Origin: a virus | DNA: 27,777 bases | Reading direction: 5' to 3' (one strand) | IMG/VR virus record: IMGVR_UViG_3300035698_002488 | Coordinates: 1 to 27,777 of that record | Part shown: positions 1 through 8,025 of the stretch, in pieces | How the letters are laid out: every line of letters begins with the position of its first letter | Numbering within the stretch: position 1 is the first letter of the stretch | Notes under the pieces: generated by a model | What the model was told of the DNA's origin: nothing | Databases searched by the model: none | What the model saw: only the letters and a program-made list of their open reading frames with translations | Translations under genes and position numbers: made by a program

Positions 1-68
1 CGGTGTCGAGATTTCATTTTTCCCTTTCATTGTGGATTATAGGTAAAAGTTCTAAAGGAAATTGATAA

Positions 69-503
69 ATGATCGTAAATAAGACAAAGTTAGCTGATAT
101 ACTTGGCAAAGCTCAAAAGACATTGACGGAGTGGCAGAAGGACGGTTTACCTGTTGAGGAGACCAATACAACCAGCCAAGGCAACAAATACGACACCGCC
201 AAGGTAATCCAGTGGATGATTGACAAGAAGAATAAAAAACTGGATTACAACGAAGAGCGCACAAGATTAACCAAAGCACAGGCAGACCGGCAAGAAATTG
301 AATTGCAGATACTCAACGGTGATTTGTTGAATAATGACGACGTTCTCAGGCAGTGGACGACTGCACTATTGGAGATCAAGACAAAGATGCTGTCAATGCC
401 AACCAGGGCGTCGGTATTGTTGGACGGTGTTGATGATACCAAAGTTCGCAAGAAGATATTGACGGATTTAGTACGGGAGGCACTTGGAAAGCTCACAGAT
501 TGA
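69..503 (+). CDS. Terminase small subunit (Nu1-like DNA-packaging protein)
   Basis: Predicted 144 aa DNA-recognition subunit of the packaging motor. It would bind the packaging start site and hand DNA to the large subunit. The N-terminal 25 residues or so read as a winged helix-turn-helix of the Nu1 type (KLADILGKAQKTLTEWQKDG), as found in lambda gpNu1. A long charged helical middle follows (residues about 55-80, rich in K, E, R and Q), then a C-terminal segment that would contact the large subunit. The start has an AAAGGA ribosome site at a good distance. The end overlaps the large terminase gene by 20 bases, which implies translational coupling. In lambda the cos site lies just upstream of this gene. 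Only 68 bases precede it here, and I see no cos site I could defend. The family call rests on the HTH and on position. Confidence 0.85.
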   Translation: MIVNKTKLADILGKAQKTLTEWQKDGLPVEETNTTSQGNKYDTAKVIQWMIDKKNKKLDYNEERTRLTKAQADRQEIELQILNGDLLNNDDVLRQWTTALLEIKTKMLSMPTRASVLLDGVDDTKVRKKILTDLVREALGKLTD

Positions 504-2361
504 ACAACTACAAAAAAACGCCTTCGAGATTCTAAAGCCGCCGCCAGATTATTCTGTATCTGAGTGGGCTGACAATAATAGGCGACTGTCACCGGAGGCA
601 TCTGCCGAGTCTGGCCAGTGGAGAACAGACCGCGCAGAATATCAGCGTGGAATGATGGATGCGATCAGCGATGAGTTCATTGAGACAGTCGTGGTTATGA
701 CATCCTCGCAGGTTGGCAAGTCCGAAGTTGAATTAAATACAATAGGCTATTATATAGACCTTGATCCATGTCCGATGCTCATGGTGTATCCTACCGAGAC
801 ACTTGCGAAAGCTTTCTCCGAAGATAGACTCTCTCCGATGCTACGTGACACCGTATGTCTTCAAGGTAAAGTCAAAGACCCACGCAAACGCGACAGCAAG
901 AATACCAAGCTCCACAAGATGTTCCCCGGCGGTCATATATCTATGGTAGGCGCAAACTCACCGGCCTCTTTGTCGGCACGTCCAATCCGGATGGTTCTAT
1001 TTGATGAGGTTGACAGGTTTCCTATATCGTCAGGCGGTAGCGATGGCGAAGGTGATGTAATAGCACTTGCAACAGCACGAGCCAAGACGTTCTTTAATCG
1101 TAAAGTGATAATGGTATCGACTCCTACAATAAAAGACATCTCAAGGATTGAAGCCGCCTATAATGAATCAGATATGAGGCGGTTCTTTGTGCCGTGTCAT
1201 GGTTGTGGTGAGATGCAATATTTGAAGTGGTCGCAGGTACAGTGGGACAAGGACGACAAAGGCAATCACCTCACGGACACAGCCGCTTACTGTTGCGAGA
1301 AGTGCGGGCTGCTGTGGACAGAGAAGAACCGACAGCACGCAGTGAGAAACGGGGAGTGGAGAGCCGAGAAAGAGACAAGCAGTGTGGCTGGATTCCATAT
1401 CAACGAGCTGTATTCACCGTGGAGCAGATTGTCAGAGATTGCAAAGACCTTTGTTGATGCCAAGAAATCAAAGAGCCGTGAGAGATTACAGACGTTTGTG
1501 AATACTGTTCTTGGTGAGACATGGGAAGAAGAAGGCGAAGAAATCGACGATAATCAGCTTTACAATAGACGTGAGAACTACACCGGCGTTCCTTCAGAAG
1601 TTGGCGTATTGGTTGCGGGTGTTGATGTACAGGATGACAGGATTGAGGCACATATATTGGGGTTCGGACTCGACGAAGAGACGTGGAGTATAGATTATAA
1701 GATTCTACACGGTGATCCTGCCAAGTCTAATACGTGGGATATGCTGGACCAATACCTACAACAGAGGTTTGAGCATCCAAGCGGCAGTATATTGACCGTA
1801 GCGTGTGCATGTATCGACTCAGGTTATCACACTAAATCGGTGTATGACTTCTGTAGAACCAGAGAATCAAGGCGAGTATATGCGATAAAGGGAAGCTCAC
1901 AGGCGGGACGGCCTTTAGTGAATCGGCCTAACCGTTCAAACATCGGCAAAGTCAAGTTATTTGGCATTGGTACGGACACCGCGAAGGATTTAATCTTTTC
2001 CAGACTTGGACTTGAAGAGTTTGGGCCTGGATATATGCACTTTAGGAACTACGATCGCGAGTGGTTTGAGCAAGTTGCAAGTGAAAAGAAAGTTACCAAG
2101 TATATCAAAGGTATACCGTCCAGAGCATGGAAACAGAAGAGAGCACGCAACGAGGTGCTTGATACATACGTCTATGCGTTCGCAGCTTACGCAATATTGA
2201 ATCCGAATATCGCAATCATACTTGACAAGATGCAAGGTAGTGGTAAAGATAAACCGATTATTGAAGAGAAGCCAAAAGATCCAATTTTAGAAGCTCGTAA
2301 ACGACAGCGACCAGTGCGAAGGACTAATTGGGTAGGCAGAGGGGATAAATGGACAATATAA
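484..2361 (+). CDS. Terminase large subunit, lambda gpA family (ATPase-nuclease)
   Basis: 625 aa motor that cuts the concatemer and pumps DNA into the prohead. The N-terminal ATPase has a Walker A variant SSQVGKSE (about 74-81), a Walker B VLFDEVD (171-177) and a coupling motif VSTPT (211-215). A zinc ribbon follows, with C238/C241 and C271/C274. The C-terminal RNase H-like nuclease shows the expected acidic residues: D381 in AGVDVQ, D445 in CIDSGYHT and D560 in EVLDTYVYA. Domain order and length match the GpA family (lambda gpA is 641 aa), so the protein looks complete and active. It overlaps the small subunit upstream and the gpW-like gene downstream. GpA-type terminases usually serve cos or related packaging. 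Confidence 0.97.
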   Translation: MESSQIEQLQKNAFEILKPPPDYSVSEWADNNRRLSPEASAESGQWRTDRAEYQRGMMDAISDEFIETVVVMTSSQVGKSEVELNTIGYYIDLDPCPMLMVYPTETLAKAFSEDRLSPMLRDTVCLQGKVKDPRKRDSKNTKLHKMFPGGHISMVGANSPASLSARPIRMVLFDEVDRFPISSGGSDGEGDVIALATARAKTFFNRKVIMVSTPTIKDISRIEAAYNESDMRRFFVPCHGCGEMQYLKWSQVQWDKDDKGNHLTDTAAYCCEKCGLLWTEKNRQHAVRNGEWRAEKETSSVAGFHINELYSPWSRLSEIAKTFVDAKKSKSRERLQTFVNTVLGETWEEEGEEIDDNQLYNRRENYTGVPSEVGVLVAGVDVQDDRIEAHILGFGLDEETWSIDYKILHGDPAKSNTWDMLDQYLQQRFEHPSGSILTVACACIDSGYHTKSVYDFCRTRESRRVYAIKGSSQAGRPLVNRPNRSNIGKVKLFGIGTDTAKDLIFSRLGLEEFGPGYMHFRNYDREWFEQVASEKKVTKYIKGIPSRAWKQKRARNEVLDTYVYAFAAYAILNPNIAIILDKMQGSGKDKPIIEEKPKDPILEARKRQRPVRRTNWVGRGDKWTI

Positions 2362-2900
2362 TCAAAGGTGATACCATATCATGGACATATACCTATTCTG
2401 ATTACTCGGCTGTTGATTACGAAATATGGGTTGCACTCCGTGGCACAACACAGGTAGATATTAAAGATGGCGAATCAGGTGTGACAATAACGGTTGATGG
2501 GACATCGTGGAAGATCGCAATCACCGCAGTAACTACGGCAGCATGGACGACAGGTGATTATACATATGCGGTTTATGTCGGTAAAAGTTCTTTCTCTGAG
2601 CGTTATCAAGTAGAAAGTGGGCCGGTTACGATATTAGCAGACCTTGCAACGACTTCAACTACGTACGATGGCCGGTCACATGTCAAAATAACACTCGACG
2701 CGATAGAGGCAGTGATTCAGGGACGCGCTACAGTGGATCAGATGGCCTATTCCATACAAGGTCGTTCACTTTCCAAGACACCGCTTGAGGACTTAATAAA
2801 GTTTCGGGACGTATATAAAAAGGAGTACTCGGCCGAGCAACAGGCTGATAGGATCGCGTTGGGGTTGGATACTGGAAATCTCATCAAGGTTAAATTATGA
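2349..2900 (+). CDS. Head-tail joining protein: beta domain fused to a gpW-like domain
   Basis: 183 aa. Residues about 1-100 are predicted beta-rich, with alternating hydrophobic strands such as TISWTYTY and YTYAVYVG, and resemble an Ig-like or jelly-roll fold. Residues about 112-165 match the pattern of lambda gpW: a first helix ending in a turn (LDAIEAVIQGRATVDQM), a short basic hairpin (YSIQGRSLSKT), then a second helix (PLEDLIKFRDVYKKEY). gpW binds the portal after packaging and forms the site for the tail connector. The position between large terminase and portal is exactly that of W in lambda, which supports the call. Lambda gpW is only 68 aa, so the N-terminal beta domain is an addition of unknown role, perhaps an exposed decoration at the neck. 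The start has a good site (AGAGGGGA). It ends in an ATGA overlap with the portal gene. Confidence 0.75.
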   Translation: MDNIIKGDTISWTYTYSDYSAVDYEIWVALRGTTQVDIKDGESGVTITVDGTSWKIAITAVTTAAWTTGDYTYAVYVGKSSFSERYQVESGPVTILADLATTSTTYDGRSHVKITLDAIEAVIQGRATVDQMAYSIQGRSLSKTPLEDLIKFRDVYKKEYSAEQQADRIALGLDTGNLIKVKL

Positions 2901-4342
2901 TTAAGAAAATGAAATCACTGTTTAAGCGACCTCAACGCAAGAAGCGAAGCTTTGACGCAGCCGGAACAGGTAGGCTGTTGTCTTCATGGGTGACATCCAA
3001 TACAAGTGCGGACTCAAATATCAAATCTTCGCTTAATACGCTGAGAGCGAGAGCGCGGGAATTGGCGAACAATAACGACTATGCGCGCAAGTATCTGAAC
3101 CTAGTTGTAACCAATATTGTCGGGCCTACAGGTATTAAACTCCAGAGCAAGATTAAAACAGGCAAGGGCAAGGACGATAAGGGCGCAAATGATAAGGTCG
3201 AAGCCGCATGGAAGGAGTGGGGCAAGCGGGAGAATTGCACGAATGACAGGTCTATGTCATGGCTCGATGTTCAACGTGTCGTCGCGGAGTCAGTCGCAAG
3301 GGATGGAGAAGTGCTTATTTATAGGCGTCGCCATGCTGATAATCCGTTTGGCTACTCGATACAGGTGATAGAATCAGACTACATTGATGTTGATTACAAC
3401 GATACAAGGCGTAAAATCAATATGTCGATTGAGTATGATAGTAACGGAAGGCCGGTTTATTACTATGTCTACAAGTCTCATCCTGGAGACTCTACACAAT
3501 ACACATCACAACAAGTGCCACGATTGAGGATCCCAGCAGACGATATTATCCATATCTATTACAAAGATAGACCTTCTCAGTCACGTGGATATCCGTGGTT
3601 GGTGTCTGCCATGACGAGGCTTAATCATCTTGGCAAATATGAAGAGGCCGAGATTGTAGCGGCGCGTGTCAGTGCTGCAAAGATGGGATTTATTCAATCA
3701 CCTGCCGGAGATGAGTACAAAGGCGAAGAAGATTCTGACGGGAATATCCAGATAGAAGCTGAACCGGGTACTTTTGAGCAATTGCCGAACGGTTACGAAT
3801 TAGCGGAATGGAATCCTACTCATCCAAGTGGCAACTTTGATCCATTCATGAAAGCGACACTGAGAGGCGTGGCGTCAGGCCTTAACGTGAGCTATAGTTC
3901 ATTGACATCGGATTTAGAGGGCGCAAACTATAGCTCGATGAGGGCCGGAAGTATTGACGAGCGTGATTCATGGAAGGTTAAGCAACAGTGGTTTATTGAG
4001 CAACTATGTAGGCCTATCTTTGAGGATTGGTTGGCCATGTCTCTTCTGTCTGGCAAGGTTGATCTTGCTATGGATAGATTCGACAAATATAACTCTCCTG
4101 TTTGGTATGCGCGGTCATGGCAATGGGTTGATCCACTCAAAGACTCAAGGGCAGCCATAGAAGAGATCGACGCCGGTATACGCTCAAGGACTGACGTATT
4201 AGCTGAACAGGGCAAGGACTTCAATGATCTTGTCGAGGTTCTGCAAACTGAAAATGAACAAATGAAGGAAGCTGGCATTAAACAAGAGCCGGTAAAGCAA
4301 GAACCTCAAAAGGATGAAGAGGAGGAAAAGGAAGATGAGTAA
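2897..4342 (+). CDS. Portal protein, lambda gpB family
   Basis: 481 aa subunit of the ring at the unique capsid vertex through which DNA passes, and to which terminase and connector bind. Family features by eye include the N-terminal ARELANNNDYARKYLNLVVTN helix region, the VIESDYIDVDYND strand, the IIHIYYKDRPSQSRGYPWL segment typical of lambda-type portals, and the GSIDERDSWKVKQQWFIEQL clip/stem region. The last 30 residues or so are very acidic and Q/E/K-rich and look disordered. No C-terminal scaffold or protease domain is fused on; the protease is the next gene. The start is an ATGA overlap with the gpW-like gene. The 3' end overlaps the protease start by 8 bases. Confidence 0.95.
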   Translation: MIKKMKSLFKRPQRKKRSFDAAGTGRLLSSWVTSNTSADSNIKSSLNTLRARARELANNNDYARKYLNLVVTNIVGPTGIKLQSKIKTGKGKDDKGANDKVEAAWKEWGKRENCTNDRSMSWLDVQRVVAESVARDGEVLIYRRRHADNPFGYSIQVIESDYIDVDYNDTRRKINMSIEYDSNGRPVYYYVYKSHPGDSTQYTSQQVPRLRIPADDIIHIYYKDRPSQSRGYPWLVSAMTRLNHLGKYEEAEIVAARVSAAKMGFIQSPAGDEYKGEEDSDGNIQIEAEPGTFEQLPNGYELAEWNPTHPSGNFDPFMKATLRGVASGLNVSYSSLTSDLEGANYSSMRAGSIDERDSWKVKQQWFIEQLCRPIFEDWLAMSLLSGKVDLAMDRFDKYNSPVWYARSWQWVDPLKDSRAAIEEIDAGIRSRTDVLAEQGKDFNDLVEVLQTENEQMKEAGIKQEPVKQEPQKDEEEEKEDE

Positions 4343-4868
4343 AGAGATTTTTTATAGAAGCATAGAAATCAAATCTGGAGACGTTGACGAGGATAGCAGA
4401 ACGGTGTCTTTATCGTTCTCAAGCGAAGATCCCTATCAAAGACACTTCGGATATGAGATATTGGACCACAGTGAGAAGTCAGTCAATCTGTCCCGCCTGA
4501 ATAACAGCGGGCCGTTATTGATGGACCATGATATGACTCAACAAGTTGGAGTAGTTGAACGTGCCGAGATAGGCAACGATAAGAAGGGGCGGGCCGTGGT
4601 TCGTTTCTCTCGTAGCCAGAAGGGACAAGAGATATTCCAGGATGTCATTGACGGGATTCGCAAGAACGTGTCTGTAGGGTATCAAGTTAATCGGATGGAC
4701 GAGGTCGAGGACGACGAAGAAATCAAATCCTATCGCGTGACTGATTGGTCACCGATGGAGGTCAGTTTGGTATCAATACCAGCAGATACAACGGTTGGTG
4801 TTGGTAGATCAGAAGAAAATATTGAAGAGGTAGAAATATGTCAAACGACAATAAACATGAAGTTATAG
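4335..4868 (+). CDS. Prohead maturation protease, HK97/S78 family
   Basis: 177 aa serine protease predicted to cleave the capsid delta domain and itself inside the prohead. The family motifs are present: a histidine in LLMDHD (H65), a serine in NVSVGY (S113) and the conserved MEVSLVSIPAD block near residue 141. Length fits the family. I chose the ATG at 4335 over the upstream in-frame ATG at 4314 because GGAGG sits at 4321-4325 with ideal spacing, and because this gives the short overlap seen between other genes. The gene overlaps the portal end and runs 31 bases into the capsid gene. Lambda itself uses an unrelated protease (gpC), so the head module is a mosaic: lambda-type terminase and portal with HK97-type protease and shell. 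Confidence 0.93.
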   Translation: MSKEIFYRSIEIKSGDVDEDSRTVSLSFSSEDPYQRHFGYEILDHSEKSVNLSRLNNSGPLLMDHDMTQQVGVVERAEIGNDKKGRAVVRFSRSQKGQEIFQDVIDGIRKNVSVGYQVNRMDEVEDDEEIKSYRVTDWSPMEVSLVSIPADTTVGVGRSEENIEEVEICQTTINMKL

Positions 4869-6205
4869 TAAATGTCGATGCAACCGAAGCGGTCAAGGCC
4901 GCACAGGAGCAGGCACGTCCGTCTGTTGATGTTGACAAAGAAGTTGAGAAGATACGCAACGCAGAGCTTGACCGATGTAGTGAGATTCGTGCAATCGGCG
5001 AGAAGATGAAGGTTGAAGAGCTTGCACAGAAGCACCTCAAGGCCGGAACGTCCAAGGACATGTTCAGAGAGGTAGTACTTGCAGAACTCGCCGAACGTGG
5101 ACAAGTCGAGATGGTTGATAGCAAATCTAATCATATCGGGATGACTCACCGCGAAGCTGGGAACTTTTCTATCGTCAGGGCAGTCAATGCCATGTGTGAG
5201 AAGAACTGGGACAACGCAGGACTTGAGAAAGAAGCATCTGACGCGATGGCAAAGAAACTTGGCAAAGAGCCACAGGGGTTTTTCATTCCTGACGACGTAT
5301 TGCATCGTGATCTTACGGTCGGTACTCCTACTGCAGCCGGTACGGGCGGCGGGAACCTTGTCGAGACTGAACTCATGAGTCAATCGTTTATTGAGCTTCT
5401 GAGAAACAAGATGATCACCAAGCAGATGGGTATTCGTATGCTTGACGGTCTTCAGGGCGACATTCTTCTTCCCAAGATGACCGGCGGTGGAACTGCGTAC
5501 TGGATCACTGAGAACTCAGCTATCACATCGGAGAGTGATCAGACCTTTACTCAGATTGCCATGAGGCCGAAGACTTTGGGGGCGTATACTGATATGAGTA
5601 GAAAATTACTCATCCAATCTTCAATTGGCATTGAGCAACTTGTCAGACAAGACCTTGCGACGATCTTGGCTCTTGAAATTGACAAAGCGGTTATCGATGG
5701 AAGCGATCAGTCAAGTGCGAACGAGCCTACAGGTATCCTTCAGACCTCCGGTATCGGTGATGTATCAATCAACGGCGGGACTCCTACTTATGCCAACATG
5801 ATTGACATGTGGACCGACGTAGCGACTGAGAACGCCGACTTTGGTAATCTCGGTTATCTTACGACTCCAGCGATGGCCGCTGTGATTATGCAGAAGTTCA
5901 CCAATGCAACCTATGGTGAAATTCCTGTATGGCAGGGTGGACCTGGTGACGGATCAGTCATAGGCTACAAAGCTATGGTTTCAAACCAAGTACCTACGGA
6001 TCTAAGTTCAAATAATTATACTGCAATATTATTTGGCAACTGGAGTGACGCGATTTTGGGTAGCTGGAGCGGGGTGGATATTCTGGTGGACCCATATACG
6101 GGTGGTACTGCGGGTACGGTTCGCATAATTGTGATGCAGGACGTTGATGTTGCAATTAGGCATGCCGAATCTTTCTCCGCAATAAAGGACGCTGCACTAG
6201 CATAA
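4838..6205 (+). CDS. Major capsid protein, HK97 fold, with N-terminal delta domain
   Basis: 455 aa shell subunit. Residues about 1-155 are charged and helical, and match the scaffold-like delta domain removed by the S78 protease. From about residue 160 (LTVGTPTAAGTGGGNLV) the mature HK97 fold begins. It shows the usual ILLPKMTGGGTAYWITE strand of the E-loop region and the P- and A-domain segments LALEIDKAVIDGSD and AAVIMQKFT. The C-terminal RIIVMQDVDVAIRHAESFSAI is the typical family ending. GAAGAGG lies upstream of the start. The gene is followed at once by a strong hairpin and T-rich tract (6224-6251), so downstream expression is probably reduced relative to the capsid. A cleavage site near 155-165 is likely but cannot be fixed from sequence. 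Confidence 0.96.
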   Translation: MSNDNKHEVIVNVDATEAVKAAQEQARPSVDVDKEVEKIRNAELDRCSEIRAIGEKMKVEELAQKHLKAGTSKDMFREVVLAELAERGQVEMVDSKSNHIGMTHREAGNFSIVRAVNAMCEKNWDNAGLEKEASDAMAKKLGKEPQGFFIPDDVLHRDLTVGTPTAAGTGGGNLVETELMSQSFIELLRNKMITKQMGIRMLDGLQGDILLPKMTGGGTAYWITENSAITSESDQTFTQIAMRPKTLGAYTDMSRKLLIQSSIGIEQLVRQDLATILALEIDKAVIDGSDQSSANEPTGILQTSGIGDVSINGGTPTYANMIDMWTDVATENADFGNLGYLTTPAMAAVIMQKFTNATYGEIPVWQGGPGDGSVIGYKAMVSNQVPTDLSSNNYTAILFGNWSDAILGSWSGVDILVDPYTGGTAGTVRIIVMQDVDVAIRHAESFSAIKDAALA

Positions 6206-6223
6206 AATTATAAGGAGAATAAC

Positions 6224-6251
6224 GGCGGGGGTAACTCCCCGCCTTTGTTTT
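6224..6251 (+). terminator. Rho-independent terminator-like hairpin after the capsid gene
   Basis: GGCGGGG (6224-6230) pairs perfectly with CCCCGCC (6237-6243) across the six-base loop GTAACT, and is followed by TTTGTTTT. This is a textbook terminator form. It lies inside the late operon, so it probably acts as a partial terminator that gives capsid message in excess of the cargo genes. A strong ribosome site, AAGGAG (6212-6217), lies just before it with no start codon within reach unless the hairpin folds. Confidence 0.85.
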
Positions 6252-6254
6252 ATT

Positions 6255-7064
6255 ATGACAGGAACTTTAATATATACAGGACGTAGAAACATAAGACTCA
6301 ATCGGAACGGTAAATCAACCGTTATCCATTCTAATGAAGTTATTGAATTACCACTATATGAGTGTGTTACACTGTTAGCACATGACAACAGATATAAACC
6401 AGCCAACAACGAGACGCAACAAAAACTCGCAGATATGAGACTTGGTGACAACAAGAACGAAGAGATTAACGGTATACTGACGGGGCGCAGATGCTTTATA
6501 ATAGGTCGTGGGGCGAGTGCCAAGAACGTAGACCTTGACAGCCTTAACGAGTACGGTTATGTAATAGCCGTCAACGGTGCTTTCAGAAGTTGCAAGCCTG
6601 ACGCTATAGTATTCACCGATAAAGAGACGGTCAAGCGGTTCGGATCAAGCCTGAAACGGTTCAGGGGAAAGATAATTTGTTCTGGAGCATCCGGGTATGA
6701 TGATACCGACCTCAGAGAGAATGTCTTCGTATTCCACAAGAACAGGAACTTCCCTACAACAGATATACGTAGTGGGATATATGGAAAAATGTCCGGTCAG
6801 GCAGCCTTGAATATTGCGCTTGTGATGAACGCCATGGCGATATATCTAATAGGGTACGACATGGACCCTGGTAGCCAACAGACCTATTTCGACCCTGACG
6901 AGTTCTGTGATGTAAATAAAAACTATCACGATAAAAAGTGGTTGGGTTTAAGGTTGAACGAGTTCCGCAAGTTTGAGGAGTGGAGACACAAGATCTTTAA
7001 CGTCAATCCAGATACGTATATTGATATATTCGATTACAAGTCAATAAAGGACGCTATCAAATGA
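6255..7064 (+). CDS. MptE/Maf-like (DUF115-type) putative glycosyltransferase with a small N-terminal phage domain
   Basis: 269 aa. Residues about 1-50 (TGTLIYTGRRNIRLNRNGKS and on to VIELPLYECVTLLAHDNRYK) resemble small SH3-like phage proteins of the head region, which have a surface strand, a gate for polar groups and a VIELP turn. From about residue 75 a Rossmann-like domain starts with RRCFIIGRGASAKNVDLDSL, then YVIAVNGAFRSCKPDAIVFT and later GKMSGQAALNIALVM followed by AIYLIGYDMD. This is the layout of the MptE-like/DUF115 superfamily. That group includes Maf proteins, which transfer pseudaminic or legionaminic acid to flagellin Ser/Thr, and it is distantly like GT42/GT29 sialyltransferases. 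With neuA next door (ATGA overlap at 7061), a nonulosonate transferase is a reasonable guess. The acceptor is unknown. No ordinary ribosome site lies just before the ATG. Confidence 0.7.
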   Translation: MTGTLIYTGRRNIRLNRNGKSTVIHSNEVIELPLYECVTLLAHDNRYKPANNETQQKLADMRLGDNKNEEINGILTGRRCFIIGRGASAKNVDLDSLNEYGYVIAVNGAFRSCKPDAIVFTDKETVKRFGSSLKRFRGKIICSGASGYDDTDLRENVFVFHKNRNFPTTDIRSGIYGKMSGQAALNIALVMNAMAIYLIGYDMDPGSQQTYFDPDEFCDVNKNYHDKKWLGLRLNEFRKFEEWRHKIFNVNPDTYIDIFDYKSIKDAIK

Positions 7065-7684
7065 TATACTATGTTATCCCTGCAAGGTCAGGGAGTAAAG
7101 GACTTCCTGGCAAGAACAGACTCCTGTTCCGATACACTGCTGACGCCATCAGAAAAGACAACCATATTAAAACCATAGTTACGACTGATGACGATGTAGT
7201 CTACAGGATGGCGGTTGAGCGTGGCTTTATAGCGGTTGCCAGGGAAGACGAATTGTCAAATGACACCGCTAATACGAGAGACGTGCTGATTGACGTGGTC
7301 AACCGGTTGGGCCTAAAGTCTGATGATATCATAGTCATGCTTTACTTGACTTATCCTACAAGAAATTATAATAAATTAGCCTTTTATATTAGTATGTTTG
7401 TAGACCAGAAATGTAAATCAATGCTTGGACGTATGCCAGCGGAGACTCATCCTTATCAATGTATAACTCGGGACGGCAAGCAGGTAGTCGAGCATGATCT
7501 TTGTCGGCGTCAGGATTATCCTGAAGTTTATGAGATAAGCCACTCCATTATCATAACTAAAGTAAGTGAGATACCGAAACTAAACAGCAATCTTTATAAT
7601 AACGAGACAACCTTTATCGACGTTGATAAATATATTGATGTTGATACCGTGGAGGACTTATGTCAGGCACTAGCAGAGTTGTAG
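7061..7684 (+). CDS. CMP-sialic/nonulosonic acid synthetase (acylneuraminate cytidylyltransferase family)
   Basis: 207 aa. Predicted to transfer CMP from CTP onto a nonulosonic acid, giving the activated sugar used by sialyltransferases. The signature loop IPARSGSKGLPGKNR (6-20) is intact, with both lysines and the arginine that bind the CTP phosphates. IVTTDDDVVYRMA (39-51), RRQDYPEVYE (149-158) and YIDVDTVEDL (191-200) follow in family order; the last carries the acidic residues that bind Mg. The usual NG after the RRQ segment is replaced here (ISHSIII), so the sugar pocket may differ. It is at the short end of the family (bacterial NeuA enzymes are often about 220-230 aa). It could serve Neu5Ac, legionaminic or pseudaminic acid; motifs do not tell these apart. 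It is coupled to its neighbours by overlaps on both sides. Confidence 0.88.
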   Translation: MIYYVIPARSGSKGLPGKNRLLFRYTADAIRKDNHIKTIVTTDDDVVYRMAVERGFIAVAREDELSNDTANTRDVLIDVVNRLGLKSDDIIVMLYLTYPTRNYNKLAFYISMFVDQKCKSMLGRMPAETHPYQCITRDGKQVVEHDLCRRQDYPEVYEISHSIIITKVSEIPKLNSNLYNNETTFIDVDKYIDVDTVEDLCQALAEL

Positions 7685-8025
7685 ACCGTAAGCTGATTCG
7701 TAAGGTAACGTATGCGAGCGGAGCGCAAGAGTTAATACCAGATATAGATAGCCTAATTGAAGTTACAACACAGGTTAAAATCACCACAGTTGACTACACT
7801 CTACTGTCGAGTGATAACGTGGTCATATTTAACGGTAGTAATTTAACAGCAACAATACCGGCGGGTGTATCCGGTAAAGAATATACTATAAAGAATATAA
7901 ATAGTACTTCGCTTACCATTGATGCCGATGCATCGGAGACTATAGATGGTGAGTTAACTGTCGAGATAAACGTAAACGACTCACTCCAAATACTATTTGA
8001 CGGGAGCAATTGGATAATAACATGA
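7660..8025 (+). CDS. Small beta-structured phage fibre/spike-like protein
   Basis: 121 aa, nearly all predicted beta strand and rich in Ser, Thr, Asn and Asp. The segment from DYTLLSSDNVVIFNGSNLTA through TIPAGVSGKEYTIKNINSTS to LQILFDGSNWIIT follows a module common in phage tail spikes and fibres, in which a strand pair is followed by GK.YTIKN and a final .DGSNW motif. Its N-terminal 40 residues or so are not recognisable. It has a strong GGAGG site and overlaps the synthetase gene by 25 bases. Lying among sugar genes and far from the tail-tip genes, it may be a head fibre or decoration protein and a candidate acceptor for the glycan. That role is inference. Confidence 0.6.
   Translation: MSGTSRVVDRKLIRKVTYASGAQELIPDIDSLIEVTTQVKITTVDYTLLSSDNVVIFNGSNLTATIPAGVSGKEYTIKNINSTSLTIDADASETIDGELTVEINVNDSLQILFDGSNWIIT

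Noticed and set aside
1-68. Possible cos site upstream of the small terminase
   Set aside because: Cos sites usually lie here, but I see no clear inverted-repeat nicking site in the 68 bases available.
4841-5383. Long open frame on the - strand across the capsid gene
   Set aside because: Shadow of the capsid frame; no ribosome site, no recognisable domain, and all real genes are on + strand.
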